NCBI RefSeq assembly: GCF_000687165.1
Contig: NZ_JMKU01000005.1
Span: 1 to 64,000, forward strand
Length of the DNA: 64,000 nt
Reading direction: 5' to 3'
Origin: Paracidovorax oryzae ATCC 19882
Lineage (GTDB): Bacteria; Pseudomonadota; Gammaproteobacteria; Burkholderiales; Burkholderiaceae_C
This document shows positions 28,333-37,269 of this stretch, in pieces (positions within the stretch are counted from its first letter, which is position 1; every line of letters starts with the position of its first letter). The position numbers and the translations under genes are program-made. A model generated the notes under the pieces. The model made no database searches. It saw only the letters and a program-made list of their open reading frames with translations, and was not told the origin of the DNA.

Positions 28333-28542
28333 TTACGGTGCGCAGCGCATGCGCGGCTGGTCGGCGGCGGCCGGCGGATTGGCGCTGCCGCCGGGGCTGG
28401 CACCGTTGGCGCCGGCATTGCCGCCGCTGTCGCCACCGCCGCAGCCCGCCAGGGCGCAGGCCAGCGCCGAACCGGCCACCAGGGCGAGGAAACGCGGCCT
28501 CCAGCGGAGCCGGGCAAGGAGTGAGAAGAGGGAAGAAGTCAT
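28333..28542 (-). CDS. Small lipoprotein, 69 residues
   Basis: The protein has a strong lipoprotein signal (LRWRPRFLALVAGSALACAL followed by the lipobox LAGC) and then a Gly/Asn/Ala-rich tail of about 35 residues ending in Cys-Ala-Pro. It is coded 102 bp ahead of the phospholipase C gene on the same strand and may be transcribed with it. I know no named family. Such short lipoproteins next to phospholipase genes may help secretion, but this is a guess. Start chosen at the ATG at 28542, where the signal begins. Confidence 0.6.
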   Translation of the reverse strand: MTSSLFSLLARLRWRPRFLALVAGSALACALAGCGGGDSGGNAGANGASPGGSANPPAAADQPRMRCAP

Positions 28543-28797
28543 CGGGGATTCATGGGGAAGACAGTCGGGCGTCTGCCGGGCACGAAGAACCTCTGCGACA
28601 GACTTTGATTTGCAGAAAAATGCACAAAAGCACAAATCCGCAACACGGATGATCCGGCCCACCCATGTCAGGCCGATGACTGGGAGCGCGGGCGCCGCCC
28701 CACGCCCGGCGCCCGAGAACATTTCGTTTCCATCGCCCCCCTGCCCCATGAGACGCGATGGCCGCAGGCTGCAGCCCCTGGCAGCAGCTCCGCCCCG

Positions 28798-30294
28798 TCA
28801 GCAGCGCGCGCTGGCCTGCGTCCGGCGGCCGAAATGCATGCAGGCGCCGTCGCTGCCGAATCCGGGCCAGCGCGGCAGGCTGCCGCCTTCCGGGCTGCCG
28901 GTGCGGACGAAGGCGCAGAGCGCGCCCTGGAAAGTGGCGCTCAGGTCCTGCAGCTCGCCCGCGTCCGCCCCCTGCAGCATGGGCGCCGCGGCCTGCCAGG
29001 TGTCCAGGTTGCCGAAGAGGAAGGGCAGGTCAATGCAGTGGCATGCCTGCAGGCCCGCCCGGGGCGAAGCCCAGTCGAACTGGTACAGGTAGGAGCGAGC
29101 CCCGTGCCGTGCCTGGGCCCGCGCCAGTTCGGCGGACGGCCCGGCGAAGACTTCTTCGCTGCGCAAGGCGCTCAGCACGGAGGCGGGATCGGCCGGCGTC
29201 AGCTGGGCGCGCGTCCGCGCCAGGGCCTCGTCGGCACCGTCTCCGAACAGCCGCCGGTATTCCGCGCGCAGCTGCTCCGGCGTGAAGCGCTCGAACGACG
29301 GGTTGCCGTGGGCGAAGGCCGCGTATTCGTCGCGCGTGACGCCCACCAGGGTGTCGCACCAGGCGCCTGCGCCTTCGCGCAGCGCGTCGATGGGGCTGCG
29401 GGCGAGCCCGTCTTCGCCGACCGTCGGCAGGAAAGGCGGCGTCACGTCGCCCGGCACCGGGGACGGCGGCAGCATGCGCTCCTGCTGCACGCGGGCCAGC
29501 GCGCCCAGCAGATCGGCCACGGGCAGCGTGCGCAGCGGCTCCAGGTCGGCGGGATCGCGGCCCAGCGCACGCAGCATGGCCTCGGCCGTGGGCGGGGCAT
29601 CGGCGGCGCGCGGCAGCGCCAGGCCCAGGGGCGCGCTCATGAGGATGGCGCGGCGGAACAGCCCCCGGCAGGCCGGGTCGGCCAGCATGGCGGCCACGCT
29701 GAAGGCGCCCGCCGACTGGCCGGAGACCGTGATGTTGCCCGCGTCGCCGCCGAAGGCTGCGATGGCCTGCGACACCCAGCGCAGCGCGGCGCGCTGGTCG
29801 TGCAGGCCCAGGTTGGCGGGCGCGAAGTCCGGCCGCGCCAGAAAGCCGAACAGCCCCAACCGATAGCTTACGTTCACCACCACGATGCCGGCCCGGCGGG
29901 CCAGCAGGGCGCCGTCGTAGCAGTCCAGCGATCCGCCGCCCGTCATGAAGGCGCCGCCGTGCAGGAAGACCAGCACCGGGGCGGGGCCGGCGGGCGCGGC
30001 CGTGCCCTGCCAGGGCGCCCAGATGTCCAGATGCAGGCAGTCCTCGTCCATGCCGGCCGGGTAGGCGCCCATGACGGCGTCCAGCCGCGAAGGCAGCTGA
30101 GGCGCCACCGAGCCGGGCACGCAGGCATCCCGCACGCCGGACCAGCGCGGCGGCTCGCCAGGCAGCGCGAAGCGGGCCGACCCCACCGGGGCGGGGGCGT
30201 AGGGCACGCGGCGGAAGCGGGCGACGCCGCCATCGACGCGGCCGCGCAGCGCGCCGAAGGGGGAATGGACTACGACTTGGGAAAGGTCTTGCAT
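28798..30294 (-). CDS. Type-B carboxylesterase / para-nitrobenzyl-esterase family hydrolase
   Basis: The 498-residue protein has the carboxylesterase order: FRRVPYAPAPVGSARF, MDEDCLHLDIWAP, the oxyanion HGGAF, the nucleophile Ser in SGQSAGAFS (Gln replaces the usual Glu of GESAGA), and the late HCIDLPFLFGN with the catalytic His. No signal peptide is seen, so it is cytoplasmic. It would cut carboxylic esters or amides of unknown kind. The LysR gene at 30385 is divergent, which marks it as the probable regulator of this gene. Confidence 0.9.
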   Translation of the reverse strand: MQDLSQVVVHSPFGALRGRVDGGVARFRRVPYAPAPVGSARFALPGEPPRWSGVRDACVPGSVAPQLPSRLDAVMGAYPAGMDEDCLHLDIWAPWQGTAAPAGPAPVLVFLHGGAFMTGGGSLDCYDGALLARRAGIVVVNVSYRLGLFGFLARPDFAPANLGLHDQRAALRWVSQAIAAFGGDAGNITVSGQSAGAFSVAAMLADPACRGLFRRAILMSAPLGLALPRAADAPPTAEAMLRALGRDPADLEPLRTLPVADLLGALARVQQERMLPPSPVPGDVTPPFLPTVGEDGLARSPIDALREGAGAWCDTLVGVTRDEYAAFAHGNPSFERFTPEQLRAEYRRLFGDGADEALARTRAQLTPADPASVLSALRSEEVFAGPSAELARAQARHGARSYLYQFDWASPRAGLQACHCIDLPFLFGNLDTWQAAAPMLQGADAGELQDLSATFQGALCAFVRTGSPEGGSLPRWPGFGSDGACMHFGRRTQASARC

Positions 30295-30350
30295 GGCAAT
30301 GGCTCCGTGAAGTGGCGATGGAGCCATCCTAGGCCTGCGAGGGCCCGGCA

Positions 30351-30394
30351 TGCGTCCCATAATCGGGACCTGATATCTACATAAATGGGACGCA
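30351..30394. promoter_or_regulatory. Long inverted repeat in the esterase/LysR divergent promoter
   Basis: TGCGTCCCAT (30351-30360) has its exact complement ATGGGACGCA at 30385-30394, separated by 24 bp, and an inner GTCCCATAATCGGGAC pair shares the left arm. The right arm covers the first ATG of the LysR gene, so the bound regulator could block its own initiation. Either a LysR dimer-of-dimers site or a hairpin in the transcript. Confidence 0.65.
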
Positions 30395-31305
30395 AGGAAA
30401 TGCACGGCATCGACGACATGTACCTCTTCAGGACCGTGGTCGAGAGCGGCAGCGTCTCGGCGGCGGCGCGGCGGCTGGACATGCCCAAGTCGACGCTGGC
30501 GCGCCGCATCGGCGAGCTGGAGGCGCGGCTCGGCCTGCCGCTCTACCACCGGGGCGGCCAGGGCTTTTCGCTCACGTCCTTCGGAGCGCAGTGCCATGCC
30601 CACTGTGCGCATCTGGCGGCCGAGGCCGACAAGGTGCTGGCCCTGGCCGACCGGCTGCGCAACCGGCCCAGCGGCGTGCTGCACGTGGTCTGCCCGCCTG
30701 CCATCGGCGCGGCCATCGTGGAAGAGATGGCGGCGGCCTTCGCCGCCTCGGTGCCCGATGTGCGGCTGCACCTGGAGGAGGTCGCCGGGGCCTTCGACCC
30801 CAGCGACCGGCATGCCGACCTGGTCATCCATCCAGACTTCCGTCCTCTGCCCGACGCCTCGCTGGTGGCGCGCAAGATCGCCGTCGCGGAATATGCGCTG
30901 GTGGCCGGCCCGGGCGCGCTGGGCCGCCATGCCGCGCCCGCGCATCCGGACGAGCTGGTGCCGCTGCCCTGCATCGGCCTGGGCGGACGCGGCGCCGAAT
31001 GGGCCTGGCGGCTGCGCCGCGGGCGCCACACGGCCACGCACCGCTTCGAGCCGGTCTTCACCACCAACGTGCCCACGGCGCTGCTGCAGGCAGCGCGGCT
31101 GGGCCTGGGCGTGGCCACCCTGCCGCTGGCCCTGTGCCGGAACGACATCGCCCGGGGCCACCTCGCGCGGCTGCTGCCGGACTGGACGCCGGAGCCCGCG
31201 ACCATCTACGCCCTCTACCCCGGAGGCCGCGCGCTCACGGCCGCTGCCCGCCGCTTCCTCGACATGCTGGCCGAGCACCTGCCCCGGCGGCTCGCGTCCA
31301 CCTGA
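30385..31305 (+). CDS. LysR-family regulator, divergent from the esterase
   Basis: The LysR helix-turn-helix lies at DDMYLFRTVVESGSVSAAAR and MPKSTLARRIGELEARLGLP, followed by an effector domain (306 residues from the first ATG). The start is uncertain: 30385 is inside the right arm of an inverted repeat and has no clear ribosome site, while the ATG at 30400 (MHGIDDMYLF) has AAGGA too close. Family homology begins at about residue 8, so either works. It probably controls the divergent esterase gene and itself. A terminator-like hairpin follows at 31339. Confidence 0.88.
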   Translation: MGRKEMHGIDDMYLFRTVVESGSVSAAARRLDMPKSTLARRIGELEARLGLPLYHRGGQGFSLTSFGAQCHAHCAHLAAEADKVLALADRLRNRPSGVLHVVCPPAIGAAIVEEMAAAFAASVPDVRLHLEEVAGAFDPSDRHADLVIHPDFRPLPDASLVARKIAVAEYALVAGPGALGRHAAPAHPDELVPLPCIGLGGRGAEWAWRLRRGRHTATHRFEPVFTTNVPTALLQAARLGLGVATLPLALCRNDIARGHLARLLPDWTPEPATIYALYPGGRALTAAARRFLDMLAEHLPRRLAST

Positions 31306-31338
31306 GCGGCCGACGCTGCAGCGCCCAAGAAACGAAGC

Positions 31339-31363
31339 AAGGGAGCGGCCAGGCCGCTCCCTT
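31339..31363 (-). terminator. Hairpin between LysR and ahpF stops
   Basis: AAGGGAGCGG pairs with CCGCTCCCTT around a five-base loop. On the minus strand it is followed by a modest run of T (GCTTCGTTTCTT), so it most likely ends the ahpF transcript and may act on both strands. Confidence 0.65.
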
Positions 31364-31405
31364 GTTGTGCTTCTTGTCGCTTCCGGGCGATCCGCCCGCT
31401 GCGCC

Positions 31406-32974
31406 TCAGGCCGGAGCCGAGGTGCGGATCAGGTGATCGAAGGCGCCCAGGGCCGCCTTCGCGCCCTCGCCCGCCGCGATGATGATCTGCTTGTAGGGCA
31501 CCGTGGTGCAGTCGCCGGCGGCGAACACGCCCGGCACGCTGGTGCGGCCGTGCGGATCGACCACGATCTCGCCGAAGCGCGACAGCTCCACCGTGCCCTT
31601 GAGCCAGTCGGTGTTGGGCAGGAGGCCGATCTGCACGAAGATGCCTTCCAGCGCGAGCACGTGGTGCTCGTCGTTCGTGCGGTCCTTGTAGCTCAGGCCG
31701 GTCACGCGGTTACCGTCGCCCTTCACCTCGGTGGTCTGGGCGTTGAGGATCACGTCCACGTTGGGCAGGCTGCGCAGCTTGCGCTGCAGCACGGCATCGG
31801 CCTTCAGCTCGCCGGCGAATTCCAGCACCGTGACATGGGCCACCACGCCGGCCAGGTCGATGGCCGCTTCCACGCCGGAATTGCCGCCGCCGATCACCGC
31901 CACGCGCTTGCCCTTGAACAGCGGGCCGTCGCAGTGCGGGCAGTAGGTGACGCCCTTGGTGCGGTACTGCTCTTCGCCCGGCACGTTCATGTTGCGCCAG
32001 CGTGCGCCGGTGGAAATGATGACCGAGCGGGACTTCAGCGTGCCGCCGTTCTCCAGCTCGACCTCGATCAGGCCGCCTTCGGTGGCTGCCGGCCGCAGGG
32101 CGCGGGCGCGCTGCAGGTTCATCAGGTCCACCTCGTAGTCGCGCACGTGCTGCTCCAGCGCGGCGGCGAACTTCGGGCCGTCGGTCTTGCTGACCGAGAT
32201 GTAGTTCTCGATGTCCAGCGTGTCGTTGACCTGGCCGCCGAAGCGCTCGGCCGCCACGCCGGTGCGGATGCCCTTGCGGGCGGCATAGACGGCCGCTGCC
32301 GCGCCGGCCGGGCCGCCGCCGACGATCAGCACGTCGAACGCATCCTTGGCCGAGAGCTTGGCGGCTTCGCGCTGGGCAGCGCCGGTATCGAGCTTGCCGA
32401 CGATCTCTTCGATGGTCATGCGGCCGGAGCCGAACACCTGGCCGTTGAGGAACACCATGGGCACGGCCATGATCTCGCGGTCGGTCACTTCCTGCTGGAA
32501 GGCGCCGCCTTCGATCACGGTGGTGCGGATCTTGGGGTTGAGGATGGCCATGAGCGACAGCGCCTGCACCACGTCCGGACAGTTGTGGCAGGTCAGGCTC
32601 ATGTAGACCTCGAAGCCGAAGTCGCCGTCGAGGGCCTGGACCTGCTCGATTACGTCCTGCTCGACCTTGGGCGGATGGCCGCCGGTCCACAGCAGGGCCA
32701 GGACCAGCGAGGTGAATTCATGGCCCAGCGGCAGGCCGGCGAAGCGCAGGCTGGTCTGCGTGCCGGCGCGCTGCAGCGTGAAGGACGGCTTGCGGGCGTC
32801 GTCGCCGTCGGTGCGCAGGGAGATCTTGTCGCTGCGCAGGGACTGGATGGTTTCCAGCAGCTCGCGCATCTGGGCCGAGGTGTCGCTGCCGTCCAGCGAA
32901 GCCACGATCTCGAACGACTGCGTCACGCGCTCCAGATAGGCGGAAAGTTGGGATTTGAGTTGGTCGTCGAGCAT
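31406..32974 (-). CDS. ahpF: Alkyl hydroperoxide reductase subunit F
   Basis: The 522-residue flavoprotein has the full AhpF build: two N-terminal thioredoxin-like folds with the redox pair C129-x2-C132 (TCHNCPD), then a thioredoxin-reductase-like domain with FAD motif [18 protein letters not shown] and the second pair C345-x2-C348 (YCPHCDG), positions equal to those I recall for E. coli AhpF. It passes electrons from NADH to AhpC to reduce peroxides in the cytoplasm. It lies 154 bp downstream of ahpC, so a bicistronic ahpCF operon is likely. Confidence 0.96.
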   Translation of the reverse strand: MLDDQLKSQLSAYLERVTQSFEIVASLDGSDTSAQMRELLETIQSLRSDKISLRTDGDDARKPSFTLQRAGTQTSLRFAGLPLGHEFTSLVLALLWTGGHPPKVEQDVIEQVQALDGDFGFEVYMSLTCHNCPDVVQALSLMAILNPKIRTTVIEGGAFQQEVTDREIMAVPMVFLNGQVFGSGRMTIEEIVGKLDTGAAQREAAKLSAKDAFDVLIVGGGPAGAAAAVYAARKGIRTGVAAERFGGQVNDTLDIENYISVSKTDGPKFAAALEQHVRDYEVDLMNLQRARALRPAATEGGLIEVELENGGTLKSRSVIISTGARWRNMNVPGEEQYRTKGVTYCPHCDGPLFKGKRVAVIGGGNSGVEAAIDLAGVVAHVTVLEFAGELKADAVLQRKLRSLPNVDVILNAQTTEVKGDGNRVTGLSYKDRTNDEHHVLALEGIFVQIGLLPNTDWLKGTVELSRFGEIVVDPHGRTSVPGVFAAGDCTTVPYKQIIIAAGEGAKAALGAFDHLIRTSAPA

Positions 32975-33128
32975 GGAGGTCTTTCAGTGGTTTCGAGTTA
33001 TGCAGGGAGCCGGAGGCCGGGGCAAGGGCGAAAAACGGGCGAAAAAAAGCCGGACGGCACGGCGCGCGAGCGCCATGCGGGGGTCCGGCCGGGGAAGCGC
33101 ACCGGGCGCTTCCGGATCGCGCGGGCGA

Positions 33129-33704
33129 TTAGATCTTGCCGACCAGGTCCAGCGAAGGCGTCAGGGTCTTGGCGCCTTCCTTCCACTTGGCGGGGCACAC
33201 CTGGCCGGGGTTGGCGGCGGTGAACTGGGCGGCCTTGAGCTTGCGCAGGGTTTCCGACACGTCGCGGGCGATTTCGTTGGAATGGATTTCCATCGTCTTG
33301 ATGATGCCGTCGGGGTTGATCACGAAGGTGCCGCGCAGTGCCAGGCCCTCTTCGGGAATGTGCACGCCGAAGGCGTTCGTCAGCTTGTGCGTCGGGTCGC
33401 CGACCAGGGGGAACTTGGCCTTGCCGACGGCGTCGGAGGTTTCGTGCCACACCTTGTGCGAGAAGTGGGTGTCGGTGGTCACGATGTAGACCTCGGCACC
33501 GGCCTTCTGGAACTCGGCGTAGTTGTCGGCGGCGTCTTCGATCTCGGTCGGGCAGTTGAACGTGAAGGCGGCCGGCATGAAGATCAGCACGGACCACTTG
33601 CCCTGCAGGTTCTCTTCCGTGACGGTAATGAACTCACCCTTGCCATTGCGGTTCACGAACGCTTCGGTCTTGAAAGGCTGGACTTGGGTATTGATCAGGG
33701 ACAT
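33129..33704 (-). CDS. ahpC: Alkyl hydroperoxide reductase subunit C (2-Cys peroxiredoxin)
   Basis: This 191-residue typical 2-Cys peroxiredoxin has the peroxidatic C51 in FNCPTE and the resolving C170 in GQVCPAKW. FMPAAFTFNCPT shows Ala where E. coli has Asp before FTF. It removes hydrogen peroxide and organic peroxides with AhpF as reductant. AAGGAAACAGCA precedes the ATG at 33704. The promoter region is unusually AT-rich and contains symmetrical elements (see the next entry). The bacterioferritin gene is divergent. Confidence 0.96.
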   Translation of the reverse strand: MSLINTQVQPFKTEAFVNRNGKGEFITVTEENLQGKWSVLIFMPAAFTFNCPTEIEDAADNYAEFQKAGAEVYIVTTDTHFSHKVWHETSDAVGKAKFPLVGDPTHKLTNAFGVHIPEEGLALRGTFVINPDGIIKTMEIHSNEIARDVSETLRKLKAAQFTAANPGQVCPAKWKEGAKTLTPSLDLVGKI

Positions 33705-33762
33705 TGCTGTTTCCTTGGTTGGTGGGTTGCTGAATGACAAGACGAAGTTTAGGGGCGTCCAC

Positions 33763-33801
33763 CCAATCAATCCAATTAATTGATTCCATGCAATCGATTG
33801 G
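33763..33801. promoter_or_regulatory. AT-rich symmetrical region in the ahpC/bfr divergent promoter
   Basis: AATCAAT (33765-33771) and ATTGATT (33779-33785) form a 7-N7-7 dyad, followed by the palindrome CAATCGATTG (33791-33800). OxyR sites are four short elements with seven-base gaps, so an OxyR or similar LysR-type site is plausible, but the ATAG/CTAT cores are not a good match. Confidence 0.45.
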
Positions 33802-33960
33802 ATCGAACTATTGGAGCCCATGGGGGTGTTCCAATGAGAACACAACTCAGTGTCACACGCAGGCAGACCGGGCGCGTGGGGGCTTCGCCTTGCCGTGGCG
33901 GGCGGGCATCACGACAATCGCGCCGACACCGCACCATTCCATTATTACGAGGAGAGCCCC

Positions 33961-34437
33961 ATGCAAGGCGACGCCCAGGTTATTTCCCACTTGCAGGCCC
34001 AGCTCAAGAACGAGCTGACGGCCATCAACCAGTACTTCCTGCACTACCGGATGCTCAAGCACTGGGGCTTCGACCGCCTGGCGAAGAAGGAGTACGAAGA
34101 GTCCATCGGCGAGATGAAGCACGCCGACCGCATCATGGACCGCATCTTCATGCTGGACGGCCTGCCCAACCTGCAGGACCTGGGCAAGCTGCAGGTCGGC
34201 GAGGACGTGCCGGAGATCCTCGAGTGCGATCTGCGCTCCGAGCGCGGCGCCCAGGCCACCATCAAGGAAGGCATCGCCCACTGCGAGGCGGTGCGCGACT
34301 ACGTCTCGCGCGACCTGCTGCAGGAAATCCTCGAGGACACCGAGGAGCACATCGACTTCCTGGAAACCCAGCTGGGCCTCGTGGAACAGGTGGGCGTGCA
34401 GAACTACCTGCAGTCGCAGATGGGCGAGGCGGACTGA
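33961..34437 (+). CDS. bfr: Bacterioferritin
   Basis: The 158-residue protein aligns without gaps to E. coli Bfr as I remember it. Ferroxidase ligands E18, E51, H54, E94 and H130 and the haem ligand M52 are present. The expected E127 is Thr (ILEDTEEHIDF: the residue three before H130 is T127), with Glu at 128 and 129 instead. It stores iron as a 24-subunit shell. GAGGAGAG precedes the ATG. It is divergent from ahpC, tying iron storage to peroxide defence, and a strong terminator follows. Confidence 0.95.
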   Translation: MQGDAQVISHLQAQLKNELTAINQYFLHYRMLKHWGFDRLAKKEYEESIGEMKHADRIMDRIFMLDGLPNLQDLGKLQVGEDVPEILECDLRSERGAQATIKEGIAHCEAVRDYVSRDLLQEILEDTEEHIDFLETQLGLVEQVGVQNYLQSQMGEAD

Positions 34438-34477
34438 CGCCGGCAGCGCCGGCGCACGGGCCGGCGACACGGATACC

Positions 34478-34503
34478 ACGGGCCTGAGGGCCCGTTTTTT
34501 TTT
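34478..34503 (+). terminator. Rho-independent terminator after bfr
   Basis: ACGGGCC and GGCCCGT form a seven-base stem with a TGAG loop, followed by nine T. It ends the bfr transcript ahead of the Fur-controlled iron cluster. Confidence 0.92.
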
Positions 34504-34592
34504 GCCCCCGCAGGACTGCGGACGCGGCGTGGCGAAGCCTGCGGCAAAAGTTGCATGCCCCGGGTGGAAATTTGGAGAATTCCATATACAAA

Positions 34593-34607
34593 TGAGAATG
34601 CGTATCA
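34593..34607 (+). promoter_or_regulatory. Fur box of the iron-uptake cluster
   Basis: TGAGAATGCGTATCA keeps most of the 7-1-7 Fur consensus, with one change in the left arm and two in the right. It lies in the AT-rich segment ahead of the first TonB-dependent receptor and probably controls the whole run of genes to 42514. Confidence 0.75.
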
Positions 34608-34772
34608 AAAATAATTAGAATCCATCGCCTTGGAGCCGCCGCCCGCGCACCCTGCCCGGGCCTCTCGCCGCAGGCGTTGAACGGCGCTCCCACCGCAAGC
34701 CAGTCCGGACCCGGCCCTCCCGCCCCGGCAGCCAGCGCACTCAGGTCTTTTGCCGTCCCGAAGTCTGCCGCC

Positions 34773-36941
34773 ATGCTGTCCTCCCCTGTCTCCACCCCTC
34801 CCCTGCCCCGACGCGCCACGTCCTGGGCCGGCCCTTCCTGCACCGCGCTGGCCCGTGCGGGCCTGTGCTGCGGCGCGGTGCTGCTGACGGCGGTGCCCCT
34901 GGCCGCACGCGCGCAGGCCGGGGAGCAGCGTTCCGCGACGCTCGGCGAAGTGCAGGTGAGCGCGGACCGTTCCGGCGAGGCGGCCACGCCCGCTCGCCGC
35001 GTGCAGAGCGCTTCGCGGCTGGGCCTGTCGGTGCTGGAGACGCCGCGCTCGGTGAGCGTGGTGGAGCGCGAGACGCTGGAGCAGCAGGGCGCCACCACCG
35101 AGCGCGAGGTGCTGCGCAACGCCTCGGGCGTGGCCTCGCGCAGCGAGTACTACGGCTCCTATTCCCAGTTCTCGGTGCGCGGCCTGTGGGCCAACAACAC
35201 CTACAACTACCTGCGGGACGGCGCCAAGTTCATGCACCTGATCGATCCGCCGCTGTTCAACATCGACCGGGTGGAAGTGATCAAGGGGCCCGCTGCGCTG
35301 GAATACGGCCAGGTCGCACCGGGCGGGCTGATCCAGTACGTGAGCAAGCAGCCGCAGGCCGAGGCAATGCGCTCGGTGCGCCTGGGCGCCGGCAGCCATG
35401 GCTGGCGTTCCGGGGAGTTCGACCTGACCGGGCCGATCGACTCCGAAGGCACGCTGCTCTACCGCCTGACCGGCGGGGCCAGCCGCGGCGGCAGCGCCGT
35501 GGACGGCATCACCCCGGAAAAGCGCGGCCTGGGCGGGGCGCTGGAATGGCGCATCTCGCCGCAGACGCGCTGGCGGGTGCAGGCCGAGACCTACCGCCTG
35601 GAAACCACGTCCTATCCCGGCCTGCCGGTACCGGTGCCGTCCGACCCGCGCAGCGCCGACGCGCTGGACGAGGGCAACTTCTACGGCGAGCCCTGGCTCA
35701 CCACGCAGGGCCGCATGCGCTTCTACGCGAGCGAGCTGACGCACCGCTTCACCGATGCGCTGGATGCGCGCCTGTACGTCTCGCGCAACGAGACGGAGCG
35801 CGACGTGCTGCTGCCGATGCTGTCGGGGGTGTCCGCCGGCCGGGTGGCGCGCGGCTACTGGCTGGCGCCGGGGCAGAGCTACACCTCGGACACGGTGCTG
35901 GCCGAGCTGCGCGGGCGCTGGCGCACCGGCGCGGTGGAACACCGCGTGCTGGCTGGCGTGGACTGGCGCGCGATGGAGAGCCGCTACGGCGCGAGCGGCA
36001 CGGGCACCCTGCCCGCCGTCGATCTGTCGCGCCCGGTGACGGGCATCGCCCCGCCCGCGGCGTCCACCGGCGCGCCCGCGGTCGCCAGCGACACGCGCAA
36101 CCCGGGCATCTACGTGCAGGACCGCATGGCCTGGGGGCCCTGGGCGCTGACCGCGGGCCTGCGCCACGACCGGCTGAAGGACCGCTACGCCCGGCCGCAG
36201 CTGGACGCGGGCAAGACCCAGCCCTCGCTCGCGCTGAGCTACGAGCCGGTGCCCGGCACGATGGTCTATGCCAGCCATGCGCGCTCCTTCCAGGCCAACG
36301 TGGGCACGCTGCTCGCGGGCAACGTGGCCGCGCCGCCGTCCGAGGGCAAGCAGATCGAGGTGGGCGTGAAGCAGGAGTGGCTGTCGCGCCGCCTGCTGAC
36401 CACGGCGTCGCTATTCGAGCTGGAACTCACCAACAGCCCCGCCAGCGATCCTGCCAACCCCGGCTATTCCGTGCTCACGGGCCGCCAGCGCATCCGCGGC
36501 CTGGAACTGGAGGCCAAGGGCCGCATCGCGCCGGGCTGGACCGTGACCGCCCAGGCCACCTTCATGGACCCGAAGGTGCTGGCCGACACGGTGGCCGGCG
36601 CCAACGTGGGCAACCGCGTGGCGCTGGCGACGAAGCGCACCGCATCGCTCTGGACGCAGTACCGCGTCGCCGCGGTGCCCGGCCTGTGGGTGGGCGGCGG
36701 CCTCACGCACCAGGGCGACAAGTTCCTGACCAACGACAACCGGCGCCGCCTGCCGGGCTACACGGTGGCCGACCTGGCCGTGGGTTACGAGATGGCCGGC
36801 GGCCTGCGTCTGCAGGCCAACCTGAAGAACGCCGCGGACAAGCGCTACTACCTCGACGGCACCAGCAATGCCGCGGGCTTCGCCTCGGTCACGCCGGGCG
36901 AGCCGCGCGCGCTGCAGGTCACCCTCGACTACGCCTTCTGA
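34773..36941 (+). CDS. TonB-dependent siderophore receptor
   Basis: The 722-residue outer-membrane receptor has a signal peptide ending AARAQA, a plug domain (TPRSVSVVERETLEQQGAT, then VRGLWANNTYNYLRDG and VEVIKGPAALEYGQVAPGG) and a beta-barrel ending in the aromatic LQVTLDYAF. It lacks an STN signalling domain, so it does not control an ECF sigma factor. It should take up a ferric siderophore, energised by TonB. The start is uncertain: the ATG at 34773 gives the shortest leader, while the frame opens at a TTG at 34677. Fur box upstream; downstream genes follow closely. Confidence 0.9.
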   Translation: MLSSPVSTPPLPRRATSWAGPSCTALARAGLCCGAVLLTAVPLAARAQAGEQRSATLGEVQVSADRSGEAATPARRVQSASRLGLSVLETPRSVSVVERETLEQQGATTEREVLRNASGVASRSEYYGSYSQFSVRGLWANNTYNYLRDGAKFMHLIDPPLFNIDRVEVIKGPAALEYGQVAPGGLIQYVSKQPQAEAMRSVRLGAGSHGWRSGEFDLTGPIDSEGTLLYRLTGGASRGGSAVDGITPEKRGLGGALEWRISPQTRWRVQAETYRLETTSYPGLPVPVPSDPRSADALDEGNFYGEPWLTTQGRMRFYASELTHRFTDALDARLYVSRNETERDVLLPMLSGVSAGRVARGYWLAPGQSYTSDTVLAELRGRWRTGAVEHRVLAGVDWRAMESRYGASGTGTLPAVDLSRPVTGIAPPAASTGAPAVASDTRNPGIYVQDRMAWGPWALTAGLRHDRLKDRYARPQLDAGKTQPSLALSYEPVPGTMVYASHARSFQANVGTLLAGNVAAPPSEGKQIEVGVKQEWLSRRLLTTASLFELELTNSPASDPANPGYSVLTGRQRIRGLELEAKGRIAPGWTVTAQATFMDPKVLADTVAGANVGNRVALATKRTASLWTQYRVAAVPGLWVGGGLTHQGDKFLTNDNRRRLPGYTVADLAVGYEMAGGLRLQANLKNAADKRYYLDGTSNAAGFASVTPGEPRALQVTLDYAF

Positions 36942-36960
36942 CCGCCCGGACGCCGCTGCC

Positions 36961-37269
36961 ATGAAACCCACCCGTCCTCTCTGGAAGTACCGCCTGGCGA
37001 TCGCGTCGCGTGCGCTGGCTGCCACGGCCGGCGGCTATGCGCTCGCGGCCGCCGCCACGGCGGCCGGCGCGCTGGCCCTGGCGCTGGCGATGCCGCGCGT
37101 GGAGGCGGTGCTGGCCGCGACGATGTTCTCCTGGCTGGTGTATGCCGGCGCGGTGGCCTGGGTGTTCTACGCGCGCACCGCATGGTCCGCCTGGGCTGGG
37201 GTGGGCGTGCCCGCTCTGCTGCTGGGGGCCTGCGTGCTCGCGCCGCGCCTGTGGGGAGGCGCGGCATGA
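36961..37269 (+). CDS. DUF3649 small membrane protein of the iron cluster
   Basis: The 102-residue protein has three membrane helices (about 17-43, 47-66, 73-92) and the DUF3649 feel: WKYRLAIASRALAATAGGYALA at the N-terminus. The family sits next to siderophore receptors and PepSY proteins in proteobacteria and is named an iron uptake protein by context. It starts 19 bp after the receptor stop and its stop overlaps the next ATG (ATGA), so the genes form an operon. Confidence 0.85.
   Translation: MKPTRPLWKYRLAIASRALAATAGGYALAAAATAAGALALALAMPRVEAVLAATMFSWLVYAGAVAWVFYARTAWSAWAGVGVPALLLGACVLAPRLWGGAA

Larger units (their letters stand above)
34438..34772. other. Intergenic region between bfr and the first TonB receptor
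   Basis: About 335 bp without a convincing gene. It holds the bfr terminator, then an AT-rich promoter with a Fur box at 34593-34607, and a leader of about 160 bp before the chosen receptor start. The receptor frame stays open upstream to a TTG at 34677, so the leader could be partly coding. Confidence 0.6.

Noticed and set aside
25672-28524. 950-residue plus-strand frame opposite the phospholipase C gene
   Set aside because: Antisense shadow; the minus strand codes a full phospholipase C with its active-site motifs.
33093-33113. Hairpin GGAAGCGC/GCGCTTCC between ahpC and ahpF as terminator
   Set aside because: No T-run on the minus strand and ahpF follows in the same direction; at most it reduces read-through, so it was not listed as a terminator.
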